64,000 nucleotides of DNA from Iodidimonas nitroreducens. GTDB lineage: Bacteria; Pseudomonadota; Alphaproteobacteria; Sphingomonadales; Rhodothalassiaceae. The stretch is from positions 84,276-148,275 of the forward strand of contig BAYV01000013.1 in the NCBI GenBank assembly GCA_000710935.1, in the 5' to 3' direction. This document shows positions 42,278-53,053 of the stretch, one piece after another. The stretch's first letter is position 1; each line of letters opens with the position of its first letter. The notes under the pieces were generated by a model. It did no database searches and had not been told where the DNA came from. It saw only the letters and a program-made list of their open reading frames with translations. Made by a program: the position numbers and the translations under genes.

Positions 42278-44555
42278 TTTGAGCACGCGCATCGAGCAGA
42301 GCGGGGCAACGCGGCGCCAGTTTCTGGTGGGGTCTGTTGCCGGTGGGCTGATGATGGCTTTTGCCGCCCGCACCTCGGTTTTGGGTGCAGCCAAAACATT
42401 GGGCGAAGGGGCTTATGCCCCCAGCATCTGGGTTCAATTGGGGCCGGATGGCCGCATTCTGGTGAATATCGCCAAGGCGGAAATGGGCCAGCATGTGGGC
42501 ACGGCGCTGGCCCGCGTGGTTGCCGAAGAACTGGAAGCCGATTGGGCGGATGTTGAGATCGTGCATGTGGATAGCGATCCCAAATGGGGCTATATGGTCA
42601 CGGGCGGTTCCTGGTCGGTGCACACCACATTCGATCAGCTGTCCCGCGCCGGGGCGGCGGGCCGCATTGCCATGATCGAGGCCGGGGCGCGCTTGCTTGA
42701 TGTATCGCCCGATCAGTGCATCGCCCGCCAAAGCACGGTGATATGCAAGGATCAAAAGATCAGCTATGCCAAAATCGTGGCCGCAGGCGCGGTGGATCGC
42801 AGCTTTTCCGATGAGGAACTGGCTGCCCTTAGCCTGAAGCCCGCCAGCGAAAGGCGGATTTTGGGCAGCCCCGGCACGGCGCTCGATATTCCGGAGAAAA
42901 CCACCGGGGCGGCGCGCTATGGCATTGATGCGGCGGTGGATGGGATGGTTTATGCGCGGCCGGTTTTGCCGCCCACCCGCTATGGCTCGGTGATCCAATC
43001 CGTGGATGACGGCGCGGCCAGGAAAATCCCCGGCTATCTGGAAACCATCCGCATTGATGATCCATCGGGCACCTGCCAGGGCTGGTTGGCGGTGATTGCC
43101 ACCAGCATCCACGCCGCGAATAAGGCGGTGGATGCCCTGAAGGTGACATGGCAGCCCGGCCCGAATGCCAAAGTGGATGAACAGGCTCTGCTCGATGAAG
43201 GCGACCGACTTGTGAATGATCCCGAAAGCGGAGCTTTATGGGTGCGGGAAGGCGAGGTGGATCAGGCTTTCGCGAGGGCGGCATCGGTGGTTGATACCAC
43301 CTATCGCACCCATAGCGTGCTGCATTTCCAGCTTGAGCCGGTCAATGCGCTGGCCTTTGAAAAGGATGGGCATTGGCATATCCACACCGGCAATCAATGG
43401 CAATCCCTGATCCTGCCCGTGGTGGCCAAAGCCTTGGCGGTGACGGAAGATCAGATCACCTTGCACCAATATTATCTGGGGGGTGGTTTCGGGCGCAGGC
43501 TTTATGGCGATTATATCATCCCCGCAGCCCTGACCGCGAAGGCGGTGGGAAAGCCGGTGAAGATGATTTTCACCCGTGCCGATGATACGGGCTTTGATTG
43601 CGCCCGTTCGCCTTCGGTGCAAAAGGTGCGAACCGCCCTTGATGATCAAGGCACGCCGATTGCCTATGATCATGCGGCGGCCGCTGGCTGGCCGACTTAT
43701 TCCATGGCCCCGGGCTTTCTGGCCGAAAAGATCGAAGGCGGCGGCAAGGTCGATAGTTTTTCGATCAGCGGGGCCGATCATTGGTACAGCATCGAAAACC
43801 AGCGGGTGCGGGCGATCCGCAATGATCTGGTGCAGGAAAGCTTTCTGCCCGGCTGGCTGCGATCCGTGGGGCCGGGATGGACAGGGTGGGCCGTTGAGCA
43901 GCATATGGATGAAGTGGCCCATGCGGCAGGCGTCGATCCCGTGGCATTTCGCCTGTCTCTGCTCGATGGCAAGGGCCGCAATGCGGGCGATAGTCCGGCG
44001 AATAGGGGCGGAGCCCTGCGCTTGAAAGCGGTATTGGAACGCGCTGCCGAAAAGGCCGGATGGGCGGATCGCGGGTCTTTGCCCGAGGGCGAGGGGATGG
44101 GGGTTGCCACCTGTTTTGGGCAGGAACGGGCCATGCCCACTTGGGTTGCCTGCATTGCCCATGTGGCGGTGGATAAAAAGTCCGGCGCTGTGCGGGTGAA
44201 GCGACTTCTGTCCGTGGTGGATGCGGGCACCATCGTGCATCCCGATGGGGCGCTGGCGCAGATGGAAGGATCAAGCCTTTGGGGGCTTTCCATGGCGCTT
44301 TATGAAGGCACGGCGTTCAAAGATGGGATGATGGCGGATCGCAATCTTGATCGCTATACCCCCCTGCGCATGGATCAGGTGCCTGACCTTGATATCGAAT
44401 TCATGGACAATGATCATATGCCATCGGGCCTGGGCGAACCGGGGGTGATCGTTGTGGCTCCGGCCATTGCCAATGCCATTTTTGCTGCCACCGGCGTGCG
44501 CTTGCGCGATCTACCTATGCGTGCGGCGGATGTGAAAGCGGCATTGTCGGGCTGA
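42270..44555 (+). CDS. iorB: Large molybdopterin subunit of an isoquinoline-1-oxidoreductase-type enzyme, Tat-exported
   Basis: 761 residues from ATG 42270, which overlaps the small-subunit stop. A Tat signal ([20 protein letters not shown]) shows that the complex acts in the periplasm, with the small subunit carried along. Aldehyde oxidase/xanthine dehydrogenase fold of the IorB type: [49 protein letters not shown]-like [28 protein letters not shown] and [19 protein letters not shown] with the family glutamate. Probably depends on molybdate imported by ModABC and on a dedicated cytosine-dinucleotide cofactor, whose maturation genes are not in this window. Confidence 0.87.
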   Translation: MADLSTRIEQSGATRRQFLVGSVAGGLMMAFAARTSVLGAAKTLGEGAYAPSIWVQLGPDGRILVNIAKAEMGQHVGTALARVVAEELEADWADVEIVHVDSDPKWGYMVTGGSWSVHTTFDQLSRAGAAGRIAMIEAGARLLDVSPDQCIARQSTVICKDQKISYAKIVAAGAVDRSFSDEELAALSLKPASERRILGSPGTALDIPEKTTGAARYGIDAAVDGMVYARPVLPPTRYGSVIQSVDDGAARKIPGYLETIRIDDPSGTCQGWLAVIATSIHAANKAVDALKVTWQPGPNAKVDEQALLDEGDRLVNDPESGALWVREGEVDQAFARAASVVDTTYRTHSVLHFQLEPVNALAFEKDGHWHIHTGNQWQSLILPVVAKALAVTEDQITLHQYYLGGGFGRRLYGDYIIPAALTAKAVGKPVKMIFTRADDTGFDCARSPSVQKVRTALDDQGTPIAYDHAAAAGWPTYSMAPGFLAEKIEGGGKVDSFSISGADHWYSIENQRVRAIRNDLVQESFLPGWLRSVGPGWTGWAVEQHMDEVAHAAGVDPVAFRLSLLDGKGRNAGDSPANRGGALRLKAVLERAAEKAGWADRGSLPEGEGMGVATCFGQERAMPTWVACIAHVAVDKKSGAVRVKRLLSVVDAGTIVHPDGALAQMEGSSLWGLSMALYEGTAFKDGMMADRNLDRYTPLRMDQVPDLDIEFMDNDHMPSGLGEPGVIVVAPAIANAIFAATGVRLRDLPMRAADVKAALSG

Positions 44556-44573
44556 CACTCGATTGTCATTTTT
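44553..44573 (+). terminator. Weak hairpin and T-run after iorB
   Basis: TGACA and TGTCA arms with a 6-base loop, followed by TTTTTAATTT. The stem is only 5 bp and its first arm contains the stop codon, so terminator strength is doubtful. The AT-rich remainder up to 44690 is the likely promoter of the chemoreceptor gene. Confidence 0.35.
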
Positions 44574-44690
44574 AATTTACAGTTTATTAACGGCCTTCTT
44601 CTACAGATTGTTTCTATATATGTCGTCTGTGTTGCAATGCAGCATAGACTATGTTAGGAACAGTATGTGTGAAAGGGACGTTTACAATTT

Positions 44691-46583
44691 ATGCGTGTGA
44701 ATTTTGTGTCAAATTTTTTAGGCGGCAATGGTGGCGGCCACAGGGGTCATCAAAACTCTGTACTGCGTGCTTTGGATCAAAGCTTTGCCGTGATTGAGTT
44801 CAAAATCGATGGAACCATCATCACGGCCAATGAAATTTTCCTGAAGGCCATCGGCTATCGGCTCGATGAAATCAAAGGCAAGCATCACCGCATTTTCGTT
44901 GATCCCGATTTGGCCAAAAGCCCGGACTATGCCACTTTCTGGGCATCGCTGGCGAAAGGCCAGGCGCAATCCGCCATTTTCCAAAGGCGGCGTAAGGATG
45001 GCAGCAAGCTATGGTTGCAGGCCAGCTATGCGCCGGTACCCGATCAGCAGGGCCGGGTGACAAAGGTGGTGAAGCTGGCCACCGATATCAGCGAGATCGA
45101 AGAACGCAATATCGATGCGGCTGGGAAACTGATGGCGTTGGATCACTCTCAGGCGCTGATCGAATTTGATCCCACAGGCCTTATTCTGGATGCCAATCAG
45201 AATTTTCTGGATGTGGTGGGCTATCAGCTTGATGAAATCAAAGGCCAGCATCACCGCTTGTTTGTGGATGAAGCCTATGCGCAATCGCGCGACTATGCTG
45301 ATTTCTGGGCCAATCTGGCCGAGGGCCGCCATGAAAGCGGGGAATTTCCCCGGCGCACCAAAGATGGCGGCATGGTTTGGTTGCAGGCCACCTATAATCC
45401 GATTGCTGATCGGGATGGCCATATCGTGAAGATCGTCAAATTCGCCAGCGATATCACCGCAGGCAAACTGGCCAGCGCGGAAAGTGATAGCAAGCTTCAG
45501 GCCCTTGATAAAGCGCAGGCGGTGATCGAATTTGATCTCGATGGCACGATCATTACGGCGAATGATAATTTTCTGGCCGCCATCGGCTATCGGCTTGATG
45601 AAATCAAAGGCAAACATCACAGCCTGTTTGTGGATCCGGCGCATCAATCATCGCAAAGCTACAAGGATTTCTGGCGCGATCTGGCTTTGGGCAAATATCA
45701 AAGCGGCGAATATAAGCGCTTGGGTAAAAACGGACAGATCGTGTGGCTGCAGGCGACCTATAATCCGGTTTTGGGGCCGGATGGCCGCCCGATCAAGGTG
45801 GTGAAATTTGCCACGGATATCAGCACCATGGTTGAAAAGCGCGAACAGCAAAGCAAAGTTGCCGATGAATTGGATGGCGCGCTGACCCATATTCAGCAGG
45901 CCATCGGTAAGGCTTTGGCCAAGGGCACTTCGGTGGCAAGTGCTGTGGGGCAAACCGACGGCACGGTGCAGGCGGTGGCGGCAGCGGCCGAGGAACTGCA
46001 TGCAAGCTTCGTGCAGCTTGCCCAGCATGTGATGCAAGCGGGAACCGTGGTCAGCGTTACGGCGCGCGATGCCGCGGATGCCGATAAGGCGACGACGGAT
46101 TTGAGCACGGCTGCCGAAGCGATGAACAAGATCGTGGGCCTGATCGATGATATTGCCTCGCAGATCAATCTGCTGGCCTTGAATGCCACGATCGAGGCGG
46201 CGCGTGCGGGTGAGGCGGGCCGGGGCTTTGCCGTGGTCGCCAGTGAGGTGAAATCCCTGGCCAATCAGGTGGCCAGTGCCACCGGCCAGATCGGCAGTGA
46301 AATCACCCGGATGCAAACCGTTTCAAAGGATGTGGTGAGCAAGCTTGGTGCCATTGGCGATGCGGTGCGGAATATGGAATCAAATATCAATGAAATTTCC
46401 GCCTCTATCGAGGAACAAAGCGCCGTGACCGAGGATATTTCCCAGAATATGCAATCGGCGGCCACGGCTGTGGAGCAGGCATCCATCGGTATCAAGGATC
46501 TGGAGGGTGATATTTCAGGGGCATCGGATCAGGCCCGCAATGGTGCCGCAATTTACCAAAAAATGCGCGACACGCAATTATGA
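44691..46583 (+). CDS. Soluble methyl-accepting chemotaxis protein with three tandem PAS domains
   Basis: 630 residues and no transmembrane segment, so a cytoplasmic receptor, comparable in plan to BdlA of Pseudomonas. Three PAS domains at ~25-145, ~147-268 and ~270-392 are strikingly alike: each has [17 protein letters not shown] beginnings, G-Y-LDEIKG-HH--FVD, and a W-LQA-Y-P motif. The C-terminal signalling domain carries the conserved hairpin tip [19 protein letters not shown] then [20 protein letters not shown]. The domain is short on the C-terminal helix. PAS ligands (flavin, heme or oxygen-linked) cannot be read; no chemotaxis genes are adjacent. Confidence 0.9.
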   Translation: MRVNFVSNFLGGNGGGHRGHQNSVLRALDQSFAVIEFKIDGTIITANEIFLKAIGYRLDEIKGKHHRIFVDPDLAKSPDYATFWASLAKGQAQSAIFQRRRKDGSKLWLQASYAPVPDQQGRVTKVVKLATDISEIEERNIDAAGKLMALDHSQALIEFDPTGLILDANQNFLDVVGYQLDEIKGQHHRLFVDEAYAQSRDYADFWANLAEGRHESGEFPRRTKDGGMVWLQATYNPIADRDGHIVKIVKFASDITAGKLASAESDSKLQALDKAQAVIEFDLDGTIITANDNFLAAIGYRLDEIKGKHHSLFVDPAHQSSQSYKDFWRDLALGKYQSGEYKRLGKNGQIVWLQATYNPVLGPDGRPIKVVKFATDISTMVEKREQQSKVADELDGALTHIQQAIGKALAKGTSVASAVGQTDGTVQAVAAAAEELHASFVQLAQHVMQAGTVVSVTARDAADADKATTDLSTAAEAMNKIVGLIDDIASQINLLALNATIEAARAGEAGRGFAVVASEVKSLANQVASATGQIGSEITRMQTVSKDVVSKLGAIGDAVRNMESNINEISASIEEQSAVTEDISQNMQSAATAVEQASIGIKDLEGDISGASDQARNGAAIYQKMRDTQL

Positions 46584-46610
46584 AGAACAAGCGGCTCTGA
46601 ACTCATGGGT

Positions 46611-47579
46611 TCAGGCCGCATCCTGCGCCAGCTTTGCCAGAATGTCGGCAGCCCGGGCATATGGCTTTTTCGTTAGCTTGAAAACATGCGCCGGGCGTGC
46701 CTTGTGATCGAACCACAAGGCCCCGGCGACGATTGCTGGTCTGTGGGCGATCAGCCAAAGGGCGGTATCGGCGCCTTGTTCGGGGCTGCGCAGGATCGCG
46801 GCCAGAAATTTGCGAAAGAGCGGCAGGCTTTTTTGCACGCCATCGGTATCCACCCAGCCGGGATGCATGCTATAGGCGCGGATGCCGTTTATCTGGCTCC
46901 ACTGATCCGATAGGGTGATCATCGCACGTTTATGGCTGGCATAGCCCGCAGCCCCATTGAAATGATCCTTTGATTGTTCCAGAAAATAGAGATTCTGGGG
47001 CAGGGTATAAAGCCCGCCGGATGCCATATTCACGATCGCCCCGCCATCGCCCAAAAGCTTGTTATTGATCAGCCCTTCGGTCAACCGATAGGGATTGAGC
47101 AGATTGACCGCATACATCAGATCATGGCCATCTGCCGTTTGCTGATAGCGATGGTTCAAAATTCCCACATTATTGATCAGGGCATCGATTTTTATGCCGT
47201 TTTGCGTCATCTGCTGAATCAGATTTTTAATCTCATCGGCTTTGGAAAAATCGGCTTTGAGGGGGATGAAATCCCCCGGCTGCGGGCTGAGCCTGCGGGC
47301 GATGGCATCGAGCTTTTCTGCATTGCGGCCAATCCCATAAACCCGGGCCCCATTGCGGGTGCACAGATCGGCGATAGCCGCCCCGATGCCGCCGGTAGCC
47401 CCGGTGATCATGATGTTTTTACCCAAAAGCTGCGGGTAGCTGAAGCTTTGGGAACCGCCATGGGCCTGATAGCCCAGCTTGGTGAAAGAAAAGAGAAAGC
47501 GGCCGAAAAAAAGCCCGGAATTGACGATGGGGGGCGGCTGATCCCTTGATTGCGGCGTGATGTTCAGAGTGTCTGTCAT
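46611..47579 (-). CDS. Short-chain dehydrogenase/reductase, DHRS12-like
   Basis: 322 residues, long for an SDR because of a ~55-residue N-terminal extension. Cofactor motif ITGATGGIGAAIADLC, NNVG in LINNVGILNHRYQQ, the catalytic serine in VNMASGGLYTL and YASHK (YxxxK). The overall pattern, with HPGWVDTDGVQKSLP, resembles the DHRS12 branch of SDRs. Substrate unknown. The gene lies tail to tail with the chemoreceptor, 27 bases apart, with a small CTGAAC/GTTCAG hairpin in the gap, and 106 bases downstream of the flavoprotein gene. Confidence 0.82.
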   Translation of the reverse strand: MTDTLNITPQSRDQPPPIVNSGLFFGRFLFSFTKLGYQAHGGSQSFSYPQLLGKNIMITGATGGIGAAIADLCTRNGARVYGIGRNAEKLDAIARRLSPQPGDFIPLKADFSKADEIKNLIQQMTQNGIKIDALINNVGILNHRYQQTADGHDLMYAVNLLNPYRLTEGLINNKLLGDGGAIVNMASGGLYTLPQNLYFLEQSKDHFNGAAGYASHKRAMITLSDQWSQINGIRAYSMHPGWVDTDGVQKSLPLFRKFLAAILRSPEQGADTALWLIAHRPAIVAGALWFDHKARPAHVFKLTKKPYARAADILAKLAQDAA

Positions 47580-47685
47580 GATTGAAGCGTTCCATTTTGT
47601 TTGCCCATAATCCCCTTACGCACCAGATCGCTGATCAGACGACCCATCCCATGTTTCCATCCGCCCCCTTTCCATCCGCCCCCTT

Positions 47686-48918
47686 TCAATCTACCGCGCA
47701 GTCTTTCAACGGGATCAAAGGATCGGCGATCCGGGCCGGATCAAGGCGGCTGGCTTTGGCGATCAGGGATTTTCCCTGAATAAAATCCTTCGTTTGGTTG
47801 ATCGCCTCAACCGCCCGGATATGATCATCGACCAGATGCACAAGGCTGATGCAGTCCCCATCTGTGGAATGGCGAGCGATCATCTGATGGGATGGCGCGT
47901 TCACATCTGTGGGGATCAATCCTGCGCTTTGCAGCTTATAATGATATTGATCCGACCAGAACCAGGGCGTGGGCCGATAGCGGGTGGGGATGCCCAGAAT
48001 GTTTTGGGCCACAACTTTGGCCTGATCCACGGCATTTTGCACCGATTCCAAACGAATAAGCCCTGCATCGGGATAAGGAAAACGGGTGCAATCGCCACAG
48101 GCATAAATATCGGGGACCGATGTTTCGCCATATTCATTCACCAGAATGCCATCATCGGTTTTGATCCCGGCGCTTTCGGCCAGCGCTGTTTCCGGGCTGC
48201 TGCCAATCCCGGCAAGAATCAGATCGGCGGCTATCTGCTGATCCGATGAAATCCGCAAATGATAGCCGCTCATCTGCTGCTCGATCCCCACAAGATAAGC
48301 CCCCAGATGAAAATGCACGCCCATGGCCTCGTGTTTTCTTTGCAAAAAATCGGCAATGAAGGGCGAAGCCGTGCGCGATAACAGGCGCGGAGCGATGTCG
48401 ATCACATTGACCCCAGCCCCCATGGATACCGCTACAGACGCCACTTCAAGCCCGATATAGCCGGCCCCCATGATCGCCAGCCTGATCCCGGGCTTCAGCC
48501 TTGCCCTGAGCGCCAGAGCATCATCAAGGCTGCGCAGATAATGCACGGGCAGGCCCTTTGTCATAGCCGGGGGTAGGGTTTTGGCCCGGGCCCCGGTGGC
48601 CAGAACGAGCCGATCATAGGCCAGAACGCGGCCCGCCGCATCGCGGATTTTCTTGCCAGCCGCATCGATGGCGCAGGCCCGAAAGCCGGTGAGGAGGTGG
48701 ATGCCCTTGTCCTCGTAAAAAGAGGGCGGGCGCAGGAAAAGCGCCTCCGGCTCGACCTCATCCTTCAAAAAGGCTTTTGACAGCGGCGGACGTTCATAAG
48801 GCGGCATGGCTTCATCGCCTATGAGGGTGATGGCGCCGCCAAAGCTTTTGGCATTGGCAAGGCTGATGGCGGTTTGCGCCCCGGCCTGACCGCCACCCTT
48901 GATGACCACATGCTGCAT
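47686..48918 (-). CDS. FAD-dependent ferredoxin-reductase-like oxidoreductase
   Basis: 410 residues, of the rubredoxin/ferredoxin reductase class that feeds electrons from NAD(P)H to a ferredoxin of an oxygenase. FAD motif VVIKGGGQAGAQTAISLA, the conserved PPYERPPLSKAFL, NAD motif IMGAGYIGLEVASVAVSMGA, second FAD motif VPDIYACGDCTRFP, and a C-terminal reductase domain (TPWFWSDQYHYKLQSAG). No partner ferredoxin or oxygenase is adjacent. ATG 48918; divergent from the patatin-related gene. Confidence 0.88.
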   Translation of the reverse strand: MQHVVIKGGGQAGAQTAISLANAKSFGGAITLIGDEAMPPYERPPLSKAFLKDEVEPEALFLRPPSFYEDKGIHLLTGFRACAIDAAGKKIRDAAGRVLAYDRLVLATGARAKTLPPAMTKGLPVHYLRSLDDALALRARLKPGIRLAIMGAGYIGLEVASVAVSMGAGVNVIDIAPRLLSRTASPFIADFLQRKHEAMGVHFHLGAYLVGIEQQMSGYHLRISSDQQIAADLILAGIGSSPETALAESAGIKTDDGILVNEYGETSVPDIYACGDCTRFPYPDAGLIRLESVQNAVDQAKVVAQNILGIPTRYRPTPWFWSDQYHYKLQSAGLIPTDVNAPSHQMIARHSTDGDCISLVHLVDDHIRAVEAINQTKDFIQGKSLIAKASRLDPARIADPLIPLKDCAVD

Positions 48919-49001
48919 ATCTCACCTGTTTCTGATCAGAATAGTTTGAATGTGATGGATGATTGCTTCCACCCTTATGATGAACGGGTTAGCATGAAAA
49001 C

Positions 49002-51488
49002 ATGGGCGCTTCATCATCGAGTGCGGATATCATGTCAAAAACCAGCGATCCACAGGATCGGCAGCCAGCGGCTAAAGAAGAAAGCGCGACCGGCGCCCCT
49101 CATGAGCGGGAATTGCGCTTGGCGCTGGTGTGTTATGGCGGGGTTTCGCTCGCTGTTTATATGCACGGGATCACCAAGGAAATCTTGAAACTGGTGCGGG
49201 CCTCGCGGGCAAGCCATGATGCGCGTACCCTTTCGGTGGGGGGCGAATGCAGCTATGAGGATGCAACGCCGGGTATTCGGGATGAAACCGATAGCGAGCG
49301 GATTTATTATGAATGTCTGTGTGGCATCAGCCTCGATGTTGATCTGCGGGTGGTGGTGGATGTGCTCGCCGGGGCCTCAGCCGGGGGCATCAATGCGGTG
49401 ATGCTGGCCCGGGCGCTTGCTTATGATCTCTCCCTCGATCCCCATCGCGATTTATGGCTCAATCTGGCCGATGTCACGGAATTGCTTGATCCCATGGGCC
49501 GGGCGGGCCTGTGGTCAAAGCCCTATATGCGGCCTTTTTTATGGACCTTGGGGCAGTGGCGCAAAAAACGCGCCGAAGAATTGGGGGCTTTGGGGCAGGA
49601 CCCTGAAGTGACGGAGAAAATTTCGCTGTTCACCCGTTCGCGCTGGTTCGAGCCACCCTTTTCCGGGGTCAGAATGAGCCAGATGATGCTGGATGCGGTG
49701 GTGGCCATGGGGGGGTCGGATGGTGGCCCGCAATCGTTATTACCTCGGGGGCAGGCGCTTGATCTTTTTGTCACCACCACCGATTTCTGGGGCCATCGCG
49801 AAGCCATCACTTTGCATGATCCGCCTTTGATCGAGGAACGCGAGCATCGCCATACTTTGCGGTTTTCCTATGTGCGGCAGGCCGATGGCACGGTCATCAG
49901 CGATATGGGGATGGATGATCGGGCATCATTGGCGTTTGCCGCGCGGGCCACAAGCTGCTTTCCCGGGGCCTTTCCGCCGGCGCGTTTGGCGGAAATGGAT
50001 GCAGTGGCCAAAGACCGAAAAATATCATGGATCGGGCGCGCGGCATTTTTGGAACAGAATTTTTCCGATCTGATCGATGCCGGTGAAGACCCCGAAGATG
50101 CCGCTTTCATCGATGGCAGCGTTTTGATGAACAAGCCGATTTCTTTGGCGATTGAAGCCGTGCAGAGCCGGGCCGCGCATCGGGAAGTGGATCGTCGGCT
50201 GGTTTATATCGAGCCCAATCCCGAAGTGCGGCGCAGCTTTGCCCGTGAAATTCCGGGCTTTTTCAAAACCATCAAGGCGGCGATGTCGGATATTCCGCGC
50301 AATCAGCCGATCCGCGATGATCTGGAATGGCTGGCTGAATTCAATCGCCATGTGCGCCTGCAAAGGCAGGTGGTGGAGGCGGTGCGCCCCAATGTCATGC
50401 GGATGATCACCGCATTGATGGGTGAACGCCTTGATGCCGCGCCCGATGCGGGACGGCTGATCACCTGGCGCGGCACCGCCAATGAATCCGCCGCGCGCGA
50501 TGCCTCTTATGCTTATGATGGCTATGCTCGGGTTAAGGTTTTGTCGGTTTTATCGGATGTGGCGGAAAAGGTGCAATATTGCGCGCGCTTACGGGATCGC
50601 ATGCTATCTGAGGCGATGATCGATGAATGGGCTTGGCGCACCGGTGTGCGCCCGGTTGGCAATGCCTCGCAGCAAAGCCAGAATAGCGATGGCGTGATCT
50701 GGATCCGGTTTTTGCGGCGCTTTGATGTGCGCTATCGCATTCGCCGGATGCGTTTCATGATCCGCCGGGTGAATGAGCTTTATCGCGAATTGCTGCGCGA
50801 TGATGGGGCCTGCGACCCCCGCCTGGCCCGGGCCTGGCTCAATAGCCTGAAGGCCAGCCTTTATCGTCATGTGGATGAGATCCGAAATCGCGATCAATGG
50901 CCGCGCTGCGATGCTGCCACCAATGGCCCGGCAACCAATCAGGCTGCGATTGATGCGCTGATGGAGCAGATGGCGGCGCAGATGAATTTACCGGCAGCAG
51001 ATATCGATCTCGATCAGCTTTTGGCGCAGGCAGGCACGCATTGCCCTGATGCCTATCTTTGGCGGGAATTGGTGATCGCCTATCTTGGCTTTGCTTATTA
51101 TGATGTGCTGACCTTTCCCATGTCGCACTGGAAATCTTTGGATGAGCTTGATGATATCAAGGTTGATCGGATTTCGGTGAATGATGCCAACAGCCTGCGC
51201 AAAGGCAGCTCGCGCGAGCTTTTGAAGGGCGTGGAACTGGGGAATTTCGGGGCCTTCTTCTCGCGAAAATTCCGTGAAAATGATTATTTATGGGGTCGGC
51301 TCACGGGGGCAGAGCGTTTGATTGATATTCTGGCCACTGCCGCCCCTGAAGCCGTGCAATCGGGCAATTTCAATATCATGGAAATGAAAAAGCGCCTGTT
51401 TTTATCGATTTTGGATGCCGAAGCCCCGCATCTGACCTTGATCCGCGATGAAATCAAATCCCTGCGCCTTGATGCGCAAAAGATGTGA
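49002..51488 (+). CDS. Large patatin-related protein (TIGR03607/DUF3376 type)
   Basis: 828 residues. Patatin domain at the N-terminus with ALVCYGGVSLAVYMHGITKE as a variant oxyanion region (CYGGVS instead of GGGxRG), nucleophile in VLAGASAGGINAVMLARAL (GASAGG), aspartate in AAFIDGSVLMNKP (DGS). The long C-terminal part fits DUF3376. No signal peptide. ATG 49002 is used; ATG 49032 is an alternative and neither has a strong ribosome binding site. Lipid acyl hydrolase activity is expected; physiological role unknown. Confidence 0.83.
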   Translation: MGASSSSADIMSKTSDPQDRQPAAKEESATGAPHERELRLALVCYGGVSLAVYMHGITKEILKLVRASRASHDARTLSVGGECSYEDATPGIRDETDSERIYYECLCGISLDVDLRVVVDVLAGASAGGINAVMLARALAYDLSLDPHRDLWLNLADVTELLDPMGRAGLWSKPYMRPFLWTLGQWRKKRAEELGALGQDPEVTEKISLFTRSRWFEPPFSGVRMSQMMLDAVVAMGGSDGGPQSLLPRGQALDLFVTTTDFWGHREAITLHDPPLIEEREHRHTLRFSYVRQADGTVISDMGMDDRASLAFAARATSCFPGAFPPARLAEMDAVAKDRKISWIGRAAFLEQNFSDLIDAGEDPEDAAFIDGSVLMNKPISLAIEAVQSRAAHREVDRRLVYIEPNPEVRRSFAREIPGFFKTIKAAMSDIPRNQPIRDDLEWLAEFNRHVRLQRQVVEAVRPNVMRMITALMGERLDAAPDAGRLITWRGTANESAARDASYAYDGYARVKVLSVLSDVAEKVQYCARLRDRMLSEAMIDEWAWRTGVRPVGNASQQSQNSDGVIWIRFLRRFDVRYRIRRMRFMIRRVNELYRELLRDDGACDPRLARAWLNSLKASLYRHVDEIRNRDQWPRCDAATNGPATNQAAIDALMEQMAAQMNLPAADIDLDQLLAQAGTHCPDAYLWRELVIAYLGFAYYDVLTFPMSHWKSLDELDDIKVDRISVNDANSLRKGSSRELLKGVELGNFGAFFSRKFRENDYLWGRLTGAERLIDILATAAPEAVQSGNFNIMEMKKRLFLSILDAEAPHLTLIRDEIKSLRLDAQKM

Positions 51489-51568
51489 TAGCTAGCCTGA
51501 ACCTCGCATGATGCTTTTGTTCTTTTGCTCCAACATGGCCTGAAAGTCCCGATAAAGTGCCAGAATTC

Positions 51569-52378
51569 ATGATCGATCTTTTAAGCATGGCTGCCCTGCT
51601 TTCAGTGGCGGCGATTGTGGCCGGGCTTTTGGCCGGGCTTTTGGGGATCGGTGGCGGCATTATCATGACCCCGATCCTGTTTCAGGTTTTTTTGCTCCAA
51701 GGGGCGGCGGCGGATTGGCGGATGCATATGGCAGTGGCCAGTTCTTTGGCGATCATCGCCCCCACAACATTTGCCTCGGCCCGCGCCCATGCCCGCCATG
51801 GATCGGTGGATCATCAGCTTGCCCGGCTTTGGGTGCCTGCCGTATCCATGGGGGCGGCGGTGGGGGCCTTATCCGCCCGTTTCATGCCGGGTGATGTCCT
51901 GGTTCTGCTCTTTTCCGGCTTTGCTTTCTTTATGGCGATCAAGATGCTTTTGCCTTTGGATGGGATGCGCCTCAAGGCCGAAATGCCCAAAGGCCCGGCA
52001 GGAACAGTGGCCCCGTTTGTGATTGGCAGCCTTGCCAGCATGATGGGCATTGGCGGTTCCACCTTTACCGTGCCTTATCTCACTTTATTCGGGGTGCCGG
52101 TGCATCGGGCCCTGGGCACGGCGGCGCTGGTTGGCTCTTTGGTAAGCATCGTGGGGGCGGTGGGTTTTATCATCAGCGGCTGGTCGGTGGCGACAGGGAT
52201 GCGCACTATGCTCGGCTTTGTTCATCTGCCATCGGTTTTGCTGATGGTGCCTTTGGCGGTGCTGGCGGCACCCTATGGCGCGCGGCTGGCCCATCGGCTG
52301 CAAAGGCGGACCCTTTCGATCCTTTTTGGCTGTTTTCTGATGCTCACATCGATCCGCCTGCTATCCACTTTGTGGTGA
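51569..52378 (+). CDS. TauE/SafE-family sulfite/organosulfonate exporter-like membrane protein
   Basis: About 269 residues with eight hydrophobic segments in two halves. The first half has AAIVAGLLAGLLGIGGGIIM then TPIL, the second FVIGSLASMMGIGGSTFTVP; the repeated GIGGG/S pairs are the TauE signature. The chosen ATG 51569 starts just before the first helix; a GTG at 51557 is an in-frame alternative. Substrate cannot be told; relatives export sulfite, sulfoacetate or other anions. Confidence 0.85.
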   Translation: MIDLLSMAALLSVAAIVAGLLAGLLGIGGGIIMTPILFQVFLLQGAAADWRMHMAVASSLAIIAPTTFASARAHARHGSVDHQLARLWVPAVSMGAAVGALSARFMPGDVLVLLFSGFAFFMAIKMLLPLDGMRLKAEMPKGPAGTVAPFVIGSLASMMGIGGSTFTVPYLTLFGVPVHRALGTAALVGSLVSIVGAVGFIISGWSVATGMRTMLGFVHLPSVLLMVPLAVLAAPYGARLAHRLQRRTLSILFGCFLMLTSIRLLSTLW

Positions 52379-52442
52379 CATGATCTGAAAGATTTCATAG
52401 GGCGTAAGATGGATATGACGATGTGACAGGAGTTTTGCCCCC

Positions 52443-52943
52443 ATGCCAGCGCCCACCCATCCTGCCGCCAAGGCGGCCCAAAATCCATCTGCACCAATGG
52501 GTTCAGACGGGATCATCGATCTGATGGCTTATTTTTCCGCGCCGCGCTTTTGCCGGGGATTTGTTGAAGATATGCGCGGGCAGATGCGGCGGTTCACTGC
52601 TGAATTCAAGGCACAGGCAAAAGATGACGCTTTGTTGATCGATGAGCAGATGATCTATGAAGATGGCGAGCGTTTTGAACGCTGCTGGCAGATGATCAAG
52701 GCCGATGGGGGCTGGTCGGCCAGGGCCGAAGATGTGGTGGGCAAGGCGCGCATCATCCGGGCGGGCAGCATGGCCGCCATCTGGCGCTATCGGCTTGATC
52801 ATGCGGGAAAATCGGGAACGATCCGGGTTGGTTTGCGCGATCATATGGTGTTGCTGGGGGATGGCCTGATGGCCAGTGATACCAAAATCACCAAATTCGG
52901 CCTGCCTATTGCGCGGGTCTGGGCGCTTTATAGCCCGCTGTGA
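52443..52943 (+). CDS. DUF3833 family protein without lipoprotein signal
   Basis: 166 residues. Pattern of DUF3833: the start ...LMAYFSAPRFCRGFVEDMRG (compare FFxGxxxGxGxxxDRxGk), RRFTAEFKAQ, DEQMIYEDGERFERCWQM, EDVVGKARIIRAGSMAAIWR, and the end TKITKFGLPIARVWALYSPL. Most members are lipoproteins; this one has a proline/alanine-rich N-terminus (PAPTHPAAKAAQN) and no hydrophobic signal, so it is probably cytoplasmic unless the start is misplaced. Function unknown. 111 bases before the mutase genes. Confidence 0.75.
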   Translation: MPAPTHPAAKAAQNPSAPMGSDGIIDLMAYFSAPRFCRGFVEDMRGQMRRFTAEFKAQAKDDALLIDEQMIYEDGERFERCWQMIKADGGWSARAEDVVGKARIIRAGSMAAIWRYRLDHAGKSGTIRVGLRDHMVLLGDGLMASDTKITKFGLPIARVWALYSPL

Positions 52944-53053
52944 GGGGCTTTTTATCATTTTTTGGCTGATCCGATGGCGTGGCTGGTCTTGCCTTTCGAG
53001 GGTGTTCGGGCCTAAACCGATGTCTCGATGACATGCCGTTTTGGGGATCAGCT

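Noticed and set aside
47652..47690. Short tandem repeat of TTTCCATCCGCCCCC, two copies
   Set aside because: Only two copies in an intergenic gap, with no symmetrical or promoter-like element; probably slippage.
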